From assembly GCA_032622095.1 (NCBI GenBank), contig CP136061.1, positions 123,638,754-123,702,753 of the forward strand: DNA of 64,000 nucleotides, given 5' to 3'. The position numbers were made by a program, and so were the translations under genes. The notes beneath the pieces are model-generated. The model was given only the letters and a program-made list of their open reading frames with translations. It did not search any database and was not told the origin of the DNA. This DNA is from Siphonodentalium dalli. Its lineage: Eukaryota > Mollusca > Scaphopoda > Gadilida > Siphonodentaliidae. The first letter of the stretch is position 1, and each line of letters begins with the position of its first letter. Shown here piece by piece: positions 25,101 to 37,100 of this stretch.

Positions 25101-28100
25101 ACAACAAGGTTTAACCCTTTCAGTGCCAAGTCAGATTTTTGTATCAACCCATATTACCTTGATCATTTTTCAATTTATTGATTATAATAATGTGATACAT
25201 TGATGGAAAGGGCTCTTCAAGGAAATATGGGTTGATACAAAAATCGGACGTGGCACTGAAAGGGTTAAACAACACCACATACCTACATTATTCTCAGAAC
25301 TTGAAATCTGATGATATTTCTAGCCATATTATTAACCTTTCTTTCACTAAATAGATTCTCCAGTTAGTTTATATAAAAGTATACATTGTAATAGTCTATT
25401 ATCCATCTGAAGGGATGATCAGAATATATAATCAAGACGACCTATAATACAAGTGCAGAAGGTTTCCTATTCACTGTAGGGGTATGTTTAGATAATAAGT
25501 CCAACAAACGGTCGCTTGTGAACTTATTAACTGAACATATTCCAAAGGAACTACTCGTCAATGAGTATTTGATAAAGAAAGTGTTAGACAATTCCCAGAA
25601 ACAATGCTTTTCTTTGAAGTACATAACATGGTATAATAGGTTTACACCACCTATCTACTGACCTTCATGCACCGGAATGAGTGAATCTATTGGACCAAAG
25701 ATTTGACTGAGTTCGCCGTCTGACAGCAACTGTAGTTTTTGCATAGAATCATGATATGTCTGCAAAAAAGATTATTTGAAATGACGTTTGCCACACGCTT
25801 ACTGCTTTAATATATAATACAGCAATGTTTGTTTATTCCAGTTAAACATAAAAAAAACACTTGACATACATCCTGACTTTATTAAAAAGTATATGCATGT
25901 ATACCAATTAACTTGTATCACAATTTGCTTGTTCTTCCAAATACACATGTATTTGATGAAGACTTATGCAGTTTCTGTATCATGGATGGTTACAGTGGAT
26001 GCATGAGCAAGCAAATATTCTGTAATATCAGATAGCTAAATATATGCTTTGCAATCACTATTTATAAAGCCAATAGTTAACAACAAAACTGAAAAAAAAG
26101 GAGTTATATTTAGTGAAAGCTATGTTTTGAATAAGGAGGTATATGAACAAAATATGAACCTGTTTGTCACACACTAAATTGTTAATGATTAAGCTGAAAT
26201 TCTTGACATGACAATTCTGCAGGGTCTAATTTATAGATTTATAGGCATTAACGAAAAAGTTACGATGTAACAGCAGATATATTAACTTACTTTTTTGGCA
26301 ATGTTCAGATCATCTATTATATCTGTCTCGGACTGGTACAATTCATATATTGCCTGGAATGAACAAGTATTAAGCTATAAAGTATGGTAAATAAATATAC
26401 TTTAACCCTTCCATGACTGGAGCTTCCTGAAATTTTGCAAAATCCCATGTGCCAATGCATTCTCTTATATGCGAGTCTCCCATAGGGAGCCTCGCATATG
26501 AAAGAGAATACATTGGCCTAAAAATATTTACCTTGACCTTGAAAGACAGTGCATCCTCTTTATATATATGCGAGTCTCCCATAGATCTTTAACCCTTTCA
26601 GTGCCAAGTCCGATTTTTGTATCAACCCATATTTCCTTGATCATTTTTCAAATTTATTGATTATAATAATGTGATACATTGATGGAAAGAGCTCTTAGAG
26701 AAAAAAATGATCAAGGAAATATGGGTTGATACAAAAATAAGACTTGGCACTGAAAGGGTTAATTAATGCTACACCGGCACAGCTCCGGTCATGAAATGGT
26801 TAAAACGTGAGTTTAGTAATCTCTTGCTTTTGTCATGTTTCAGGAATTAAAAAAGGCAGATAAAAACTTGAAATAATTACATACAGGCTTCACATGCCCC
26901 AGAACTACATAATGAATTGATATAATAGAAAGTTTCAATGTTTGTTACAGAAATGAGATGAGCACTCTATTTTTATCATCCCAGGAAGAATCTAACAGAG
27001 CGTTCTTATTCGTCACATGCTAGAGAAAAAACAAAACATTTATTTATTTGTTTGTTTATAAATTTTGGTTTAGTCATTGCAAGGCATATATAAACAAGTA
27101 TTCCATCTATTTATATACATATTTTGATCTCTGGAAAATAATAACAAGAGCATCGCCAGGGCATGACAAAATACACCCACATATTCCAACAAAGGGCCAT
27201 AACTCTGGTGAAAATTTGCGGCTGGAACCCAAATTCGAACTTAACTTGTATTGTGGGCTAGTAAACTCATATACCAAATCTCATAATGTTCAGTTCAGAC
27301 TTACTAAAGTTACCATCTGGAAATCAAAAGCGAACAGACAGTCTGACTGGAGAAAAAACAACATATTTGTTCTGATACTATTATCAGGCATGAACTACAA
27401 CAAGCCGAAACCAAGATATTTGCTTATAAACTTGATAAAGAACCCTGGAAGGATCGAAAGCTCGTGTATTGTGTAACATTATACATGTATTTGCACAATA
27501 ATTTATATCTCATGAGTCTAAAAAGGTGTTATTTTGCAGTTAATTTATACCCGGGATTTAAGATATTTGCTGTGACAGACAGATGAAGGCCCAGACGCAT
27601 GTAATTCAGTATATGTACTGTTCACTCTGTGAGTGGGATATAACCAGCAGGTATCTGATTCGTGTATTTACAAATGTATCCTCAACAATAATAACATACA
27701 GAACAATTCTGAGATTGGAGATTAAGCTTCACATATTAACTGTCTGTCTCATGGCATTACGAGTCAAATTGACTGCATTTCTGATAATAGAGCAATATTA
27801 AGGACAAAGAGTCATATTGTGTTTAAGTCTCAGGTTTAGTTCAGTGATCTGGTCATCAAAACCTCAATCGTGTTGTAAAGTTAGACATCAGAATCAGTCT
27901 AGTTCATTCTAAAGAATATATTAACATTGATCGTGATCCAATTATTTCATACTTAGTGGCGGCTTAGTCTAGACAATGATCAATCTCAGAGGAAGGTTCA
28001 GAGAAATCTGAACTTATTTGCATTGATGCCTTTTATATAAACTAAGGCAATTGGCCTTAATAAATTTGTTTTTTATTTTGCTACCTAGTTTATTGATAAT

Positions 28101-31100
28101 TTGCATTAAAATGAAAAAAATATATAATAATAATAACAAACTAATAAGGATAACTCTAGAATAGAATATGGAAACATCATTTGCCCCACTTAAAGCAGTC
28201 ATGATGGCAAACTTCAATACCAAATTTCATGAATATCCGATGATCCAATTATTTCATACTTAGTGGCGGCTTAGTCTAGACAATGATCAATCTCAGAGGA
28301 AGGTTCAGAGAAATCTGAACTTATTTGCATTGATGCCTTTTATATAAACTAAGGCATTTTACCTTAATAAATTTGTTTTTTATTTTGCTACCCAGTTTAT
28401 TGATAATTTGCGGTAAAATGAGAAAAAAATATAATAATAATAACAAACTAATAAGGATAACTCTAGAATAGAAAATGGAAACATCATTTGCCCCACTTAA
28501 AGCAGTCATGATGGCAAACTTCAATACCAAATTTCACGAATATCTGATGAGCCATGGCTGATATATCTGCATAGATGGAAAAAAATTAACCACACGATTT
28601 ACAGATAAACAAATAAGAATAACTCTAGAATGGAAAACATGAAGACCATCATTTGCCCCTCTTTTAACCCTTTGAGTGCCAGGTCCGATTTTTGTATCAA
28701 CCCATATACCCTGTGCCAATGCATTCTCTTATATATGCGAGTCGACCATATCTCAAGAAATAATATTAAAAAAAATCAGTATCTCATCACCGAACTTTGA
28801 TGAGTGGGTTCCTCAACTCGAATCAAATATTTTTTTATCCCCAAACCCAAAGAAATTGTAATTGAGGGGTGTTTAACCCTTTACCCAACAGAAGGGCCCT
28901 GTGCCAATGCATTCTCTTATATATACGAGTCGACCATAGGTCGCCTCGCATATATAAGAGAATGCATTGGCTTAACACATAAAAAATTATAAAATTGTTA
29001 AAGAATGTAAGAAAAAATGTTAAAAAAGATTTTTTTTAGGCCAATGCATTCTCTTATATATGCGAGGCGACCTATGGTCGACTCGCATATATAAGAGAAT
29101 GCATTGGCACAGGGCATAACTGTAACTATCACAATGTGGTCAAGGAGCCGGTTCCAATGATATCCATATTTGTATGGTTCTATTGAGACAGACCGAAGAT
29201 ATTTTAGGCTGTTGAAGCTTTATTTGGCCGGTTTTGTTGGGTAAAGGGTTAATCGGACAAAGCATCTTTAAGTGGACTCATTTCATACTCACTCTTGGAG
29301 AGTCCTATTCTCCTACTCATAATTCTGCTGTGGTTAAGGAGTAGATTATTTAGGGCATTATGTAATATAAGCAGACGGCAGGCAGGAAAACTCTAAGGAA
29401 TTATTTATAGGACTGTTCAGATATTAAGTTCAACAAAATGTTTTCGCTGAGGTGTCGTTACACTATCAAGATGTCCATAGGCCATACATGAAAATGTTAT
29501 ATTTAGGCAATATTTTTGACAAAAATGAGTATTGTCCTTGATCATGTTTATTGTGTCAGGGACAGGGTCTGTAAAAGGGCTTATTTGGTTGGTGCTTCAA
29601 ATTGTCTTAAGCTTTCAGACTGAATTTTGCGATCTTGAATCCTGAAGTGTCATGCACTATACAGACACACTATACTTTTTGTGCCTTGTTTTCAAAGTAT
29701 GTTTCATGATGCTTCATTTCCAGTGAAATACACAAACCCTTATTTGTACAATTGAGGGTCAAATTTATATAGGCAAAATTTGACAAAAATCAGCTCAAAT
29801 AATGGTGAAAACAGGGTTTTATTTTCAGGTGCCACATGTTATTATTGCCAACACATATATACCAAAATTGAAAAGGGCATAAACCAGTGTGAAAATATGC
29901 ACAAGTCTAGTAGACCTGAAGTTTTGCTATATGGCTGAAACCCAAACCTGGCTTTTGAATCTCTCAAATACAGTGTGTAATTGATAAATCTAGGGATATG
30001 TTAAATAGATTGATAATAGTGTAATCATACGAGAACATTCCTACAATCTATAAAAGTGATCCTAGATATCACTCTATAATATAGACTGTACCATAGTAGT
30101 ATATTCTCAGATACAGCACAGTCAATATTTCAATAAATAAATGGTACAGCTTCTAAATAGAAATTATGCATGGGCAAACATCAACGTAGCTGAGTACCGA
30201 ATGTCAGTTGCATTATCAAATACTACATTAGTCACAACAGCATTGAATAGGCAATTCACCTAGAAAAAAATGCAATCAATGATTGTGAACTAAGGGAAAA
30301 TAGTAATCTTCCAAACAAAATTTGTGTACTGTCTCAACTAATCTGATTTTTCAATAAATCACTAAACTGAGGGTGCGGCAGTCTTTAGGCATTGAGGAGT
30401 CAATTAAGCCTACCAGCAATGTATTCAGTAAGCAGTGTAACTGTTAGATTGCAACATTGATTGTATGAATGGCGTAACAGTTACTAATTGAAACCCTGAA
30501 GGACAGAGTTGTGCGATAAGGGGATAAACAAGTTAGCTGAGCCTCATCTCATATGACTGACTGAACTAATATGTATAATACATTGGCATTCTGAATGAAT
30601 TCCCCAATTACCCATCGATCTGCAGACTAAACATGTGAAAACTGACATCGCCCACAACCAGCCAGTTAGTTTTGAAGATGTATTTAGGTTTCACGTTTAG
30701 GTTTTTATGACCTATTTTGCTTCTTATTAACCCTTTCTATACTAAATGGATTCTCCCACTCAGTTATATAAGTATACATTGGAATAGTCTAGAATTCATC
30801 TGGAGAGATATTAAAAAAAAATAAGCAGACACAGATAATACAAGTACAGAAGGAGTCCTGTTTACTGGAGGGAAATGTTCAGATAATATTAAGTTCGACA
30901 AACATTTGTTTTGTTGAACATATTATCTGAACATTTCCTAAGGGATAGCTACTCGTCAATGAGTATTTTGTATTTTATAGTATAGAAACAGTAGTGTATA
31001 AAATAACATGTTTAGGAATGTTTGGAAAAAGAAATGCCACAACAAAGACACTATCTTGTTTAACGTTGAATTTTTTATCCATTTATTTCATATAGTTTTG

Positions 31101-34100
31101 ATGTTTGAGAGGGGAAGCAATATCGGATTGAGTACCTTTAATATTGAATTTTTTATCCATTTATTTCATATAGTTTTGATGTTTGAGAAGGGAAGCAATA
31201 TCGGATTGAGTACCTTTAATATTGAATTTTTTATCCATTTATTTCATATAGTTTTCATGTTTGAGAGGGGAAGCAATAATTATTTTGTTAATTTTTCAAT
31301 AACAAAATGATGACTTTTTATGACTGGACCTTCCTGAAATTTTGCGATAAACCCTGTGTCAATGCATTTTCTTATATAAGCAAGTCTTATATAAGCAAGC
31401 CTCTCATATATATTCGGGAGACTCACATATATAAGATAATGCTTGGCACAGGATCTTTAATGCTGCACCAGCATGAGCTCCCATCATGAAAGGGTTATAC
31501 TGGTAGGTCTGGTCTTTGTCATTTTGATTATCAGTGAAATAAGGCAAAAAACTCTTAACCCTTCCATGAGCTGAGCTGATGCAGCATTAACCCTTTACCC
31601 AACAGAACGGCCCTGTGCCATAGGTCGCCTCGCATATATAAGAGAATGCATTGGCTTAACACATATTAAAAATGATAAAATTGTCAATGAATGTAGAAAA
31701 AATTTATAAAATTGTTAAAGAATGTACCGGTAAGAAAAAATAGTAAAAAGTGTTAAAAGTTTTTTTTTTAGGCCAATGCATTCTCTTATATATGCGAGGC
31801 GACCTATGGTCGACTCACATATATAAGAGAATGCATTGGCACAGGGCATAACTGTAACCATCACAATGTAGTCAATGAACCGGTTCCAATGATATCCATA
31901 TTTGTATGGTGTTATTGAGACAGACCGAAGATATTTTAGGCTGTTGAAGCTTTATTTGGGCGTTTTTGGCCGTTTTGTTGGGTAAAGGGTTAAAGATCCT
32001 GTGCCAGACAATTCACTTATAAATGCCAGTCTCCCAAAGGGAGCCTTTAATATATAAGAGAATTCACAAGACTCGCATATATATAAGAGAAAGCATTGGC
32101 ACAGGATTTTCGCAAAATTTCAGGAAGCCCAAGTCATGGTAGGGTTAATATTAAATTTTGTTTATTGTTATTGCAACTCCAGGTCTGGGACCCTGAATAT
32201 ATCTTCAAAGCCAAATAGACACCTATTAAACCCTGAAGGACAGAATTGTGCGATAAGTGTATAAACAAGTTAGCTGAGCCTGGTATAACTGACTGCACTA
32301 ATATGTATAATACATGGACATTCTGAATGAATTCCCCAATTACCCATCGATCTGCTGGGAATGTTTGTGAAAACTGCCTGCTATCATCCGTCCACAAACA
32401 CCGCCCACCACTACTGCACTAGACAGTTTTAACCAATTGTTACCAAATGAATTCTCCCATCAGTTATAAAAGTATACATCGGAAAGGTCTATTATTCATC
32501 TGTGGGGCGTTCAGGAAATATAAGCAGACAACAGATAATACAAGGGGTCAAGTGCAGAATGATTCCTATTCATTGGTGTGTAATGTTCAGATAATAAGGC
32601 CAACATTTCAGATAAGTTTGTTGAATTTATTATCTAAACATTTTCCATCAATGAATAAGTACAATTTTTCCATAACATCCCTCCATAGGAATAATAGACC
32701 ATTCCAATATATACTTTTATAACTGAATAGGAGAATCCATTCAGTAAAGAAAGGGTTAATACCTGTTTTTAAAAAGGTTAAATATGTGAGTTATACAAGA
32801 GCAACCCACATAATTATATAACATGGGTTTACAACTTGATCATTGCCGTGAAATTGGACAAAGGTAGTTAAACATTGACTAGTAAACAACTCTTGACAGT
32901 CTCAGATAAACAATGTCAAACAATGCCTGGACTTTATCATTAAGCTTTTACTCTATGGCACTAACCCGTTCATGATGTGAGCTGCGCTGGTGCAGCATTC
33001 AATACCCTGTGCCAGTGCATTCTCTTATTTATACGAGTCTTATATAGAGAGCCTCACACAATATACAAAAGAATGCACTGGCATAGACTATAAAAAAATC
33101 TGTGTTTCCGGTTACCTGACCGATCTGCTGAAATTGGGCCAACCTGGATTTTTTTCTCCAAATTTTCAACAAAAATTAAAAAAAAAGTGTTTTTATGGAT
33201 GTAATTGACATGTAAAACACATCTAGATCGCTAAATATATACTATATATATTATGTTTACATTAAGCATCAATAATATTTGATGGAATTTTCCAAAACAA
33301 TTTACTTCTATTAAAATACATTGCCTATTTGTGGTTGCAGATGAATCCCACTCAGGTATAAATCTGCAGTCTTATTAAGAATTAAGAAGTCTTATTTGTT
33401 AGAGGGCAATATACATGTAGAAGACTTTCTATTTCAGAATTTAAAGTTTCTCTCCCCAGTAAATCAATGATTCATAGTATTCATCTCTGCCATATTAAAC
33501 AGCCTTGTGAAAAAGCTAATGCAATTATCTACTGAATTATTCGGGTGTGTAAAACTTACAAGCATGCAGATGACAGTGTGGATAAGGTACTTCTAAGTTG
33601 GGGGTCAATTTGCATGCTGAGGTGTGGTACCTCACTCAAGGTGTGGGGCTGTGGTACAATTTTCAGTGAGCGCAAGGTGCAGGACCAAATATTTCAATTC
33701 AATTGAGATGTATCTGAGGAACATTTACACCCTGTGCAGTGTCTCTGAGGCTGATGCGAGATATCCTGCCAGTTGAGGTGTGTCTTAGGTCATGAGGTAT
33801 GACTAAACATTTAAGTGAGGTTTGGGTTATCTTACAAGTCATGTTATTGTTATAAAGTTGCACAAAAGCTCTATTATGGTGTTCGTCTTGGGCCTACAGG
33901 TTGATATATGTCCATATTGTGCTCTGAGGAAGATGTGCCACCACAATCTAAACTGAGAGAATAATTGCAAGAGAGCTGCGTAGTTGAGTGCTTGGGAGCT
34001 AATTTCTTGTCCACAGTGACAATATTATCATTTTATTGTGCTATAATACCCGTTTACTTGCAATATACATGGACAGCCTCATAACACATGTGTAAAGTGT

Positions 34101-37100
34101 TAGCATTAATGTCCCTCTTTCCCTGTTCGCGGAATTTTTTTTTTTTTAAATATTAGGCGACAACAATTTTTAAGTCTGGTTTACGAACATGTGGGGGAAA
34201 AAAAAGTAGATGCAGGAGGGGAAAAAAAAAAGAAAAAAAAACTCTCACAACAGTATATTGGTTAAATTGAGGAGTTCTACCTGAATTTCACAATAATTAT
34301 ATATAAAATATGAATTTGAAATGTGTTTTTAATATTCAAATTTAATATAAACAGACATTTCTTGTCATAAAATAAATAAAAATAGAGACATGTATTAATA
34401 GGAAATTAGTGCATACTGCTCCAATCCACAAATTGTCTAGCCAGGCATATGCGAATATAATTTTAAAACCCTACCATTTAGCTGAGTAACGTTGAACTAT
34501 TATTCCCCATGCTTAATACTAGTACACTAATTAAAAAAAATTAAAAAAATATTTAATTAAAAAATTTTTTTTTTTTTTTTTTTTTCATGGAATGGAACAA
34601 AAGTTGTCGGCGGTGTTCGTAAACCAGACTTAAATATTGGTGTCGCCTTACCAAAAAAAAAAACATTCCCTCCCTACCTACATTTGTACGGTACCTCAAT
34701 TTTTTTTGGCCCTGTAATAGGATTTTTTTTTTTTTTTTTTGGCCTTGCAAGGTCAAAGTAAATATTTTTAGGCCACTGAATTCTCTTATATATGTGAGGC
34801 TCCCCATGGGTGACTCTCATATATAAGAGAATGCATTGGCACAGGGTTTTCGCAAAAATTCAGGAAGCTCCAGTTATGGAAGGGTTAATGAGTAGTTTTG
34901 TGAGGGTGTGAATGTAAAACTTTAACTACCAGCTAGCTGACAGACAATAGACAACGCCACGCACTACAATGGTCTGAAACAATGAGTCTAACCTATCTGT
35001 TTATGGAATAATGAGTTTTAAAAAAATATTTTCCATGGCTATCAATGGTGATTGATGAAACTTCTATATATATATAATAAAAAAAAAAGGTTTCAGAAAT
35101 ACATCATACCCTAAAATTTAAGTGTTTATCAGTTATTTTTGAGGTTCTATATTTCTTCAATGTGTGATGTACAATGGTTTTATTCCCAAATTAATAGAAA
35201 AAAGCCGCCTTCCAAAAATTGTCATGAATACAACCTTGATACAATTCCTTCATGAGACAAGGATAAATTATCCTACATGTTTTATTTGTCTTCGATTGCA
35301 AAACAAGTGATGGGAAAAAAAACAAGGTTAATATATGCCAGACATCTCAAGCATACCCCTCATATTTTACATTGTGTTTACAATTTGATCAGTACCGTAT
35401 AATAATCTCGGACACAGGTAGTTAAACATGGAAGAGTAAACAACTCTTAAAAGAGTAAACAACTCTTGATAGACTCAGATAAACAATGTCAAACAATGCA
35501 TAGGTTTTAGCTTGGACTTGATCGTTAAGATTTCATTCTATGGGACTTAATGAGTAGTTTTGTGGCAGTGTGAATGTAAAACTACAAGCCAGCTGACAGA
35601 CAATGGGCAGTGCCATGCACTGGCCTGCAACAAATGATCCTAAATGATCAGAAACAGATACTATACAACAACGGTCTCATTGATCAAACAAATTGTTTGT
35701 ACAGCAAAAAGAGCACAATCGCACTAAAAAATACTAATTGAAAACCAATACCAATGTGATGGAGTGTGGGGGTGAATGATAGCGCTTTGTACGTCAGAAT
35801 TCAATGGGGGCAAACATGTGCGTCAAATGTTTAAATTATTCAATCGGCCACTTCATTGCACTGCTTGACTTTGGGACGTTTTCGTAACATTTTGGCTAAA
35901 CATAGCAGCAATAATCACTGGTGAGTGATGATCTCTGCAGGACCTCCAGTTAGAATAGCCTTAAATAACTGCACATGCATTTGGATAAAATTTTTAGATT
36001 ATCATAATACCAGCTTTCAGAATGAGATTAAGAACATTATATTATTTGTTGCTTTATTTGGAATATCCCAACGAAACTGATCAATTATTATTTATCAATT
36101 TTTCTCACACTCTCTAAATTATAAAACTTTTTAAAAATATCATTCATTATGTAATTATTGCCCTGTTCCTTCAATACATCTTAAGAGTGCTTTACCCCCC
36201 CCCCCCTCCAAATTTTCAAGCCTGATCTGAGTTGAGGGCCATCTCAATGTGCTATTCAGATTATAACATGGATGTTTTGGTAAGAAATGATCATTTGTTC
36301 CTTCACAAACGAAGCAGTGAACACATCATACGGCCTCACTCGATTCACCCACTATGATATATATCTATTATATATTTTGGAACTTCTGTCTGTGTCTATG
36401 AAAACTGCATGACCGATCCAACTCAAATTTGGTATGTAGACCTACTTTGATCCCGGAAACAATATCGGCGGGTTCAATTTCATGTGCGACCGTGTCCTTG
36501 ACCTTGACCTCACTCACATATGCTCATATAGGCATGTTTCTTGACCTCGACCGATCCGACTCAAATTTGGTATGTAGGCCTACTTTGATCCGGGAACAAT
36601 ATGGGCAGGTCCAATTTCACATGCGACCATGTCCTTGACCTTGCTCATATACATTCTTATATAGGCATGTTTCTGGACCGATCAAACAATAGTTTGTCCA
36701 GACGCTGTATATTCTGCCCAGACAGAGGCGATCACAAAGAAAACCCTAAATAGCCCGGACGAAGTTGGGCACATCAGGTATAAATCATATTTCCAGGATA
36801 CTTTTAAAGGGATACAATAGGCCATCTTAAGTGGGTTCATGCAAAATTACAAAAATTTATAAAAGTCTGTAAAACAACTAACATCAAGTACATGTAACGA
36901 GAGGTTGATCATGATCGGCAGATGTTTAACCCATCCCTTGGCAAAAGTAAATTACTATGATCGGAATCATATATTAGAGTTTTGATGTTAAATTTTCGTG
37001 TATACGGTTATGTACTCTTTTAGACAAATGTACATAATAACAAAAATTATTGGAATTTATGGGTCAAATAGGGAGCCTCACATATATAAGAGAATGCACT

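Larger units (their letters stand above)
30485..35645. repeat. Old segmental duplications within intron 2
   Basis: Three non-MITE segments recur. 30488-30662 matches 32226-32413 (AAACCCTGAAGGACAGA, GATAAACAAGTTAGCTGAGC, ATTACCCATCGATCTGC). 32810-32960 matches 35365-35550 (AGTAAACAACTCTTGA, AGATAAACAATGTCAAACAA). 34886-34985 matches 35548-35645 (TAATGAGTAGTTTTGTG, AGCTGACAGACAATGG-like). Copies are diverged and separated by MITEs. No gene is involved. Confidence 0.7.

Noticed and set aside
26960-27025. Possible extra RhoGEF exon with acceptor TTTTCTCTAG and peptide HVTNKNALLDSSWDDKNR
   Set aside because: Exon 2 already joins in phase to exon 3 to give the conserved RQEAIYE, leaving no room; no clear donor follows.
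27048-27476. 142-codon plus-strand open frame
   Set aside because: Overlaps an ACAAGAG-headed interspersed repeat; the peptide has no recognisable domain.
28014-28530. Two nearly identical 69-codon minus-strand open frames
   Set aside because: They are the two copies of a 307-base duplication; hydrophobic, AT-driven, with no start context or homology.
31008-31310. 100-codon open frame with repeated FFIHLFHIV
   Set aside because: Translation of a 78-base minisatellite derived in part from a family G terminus.
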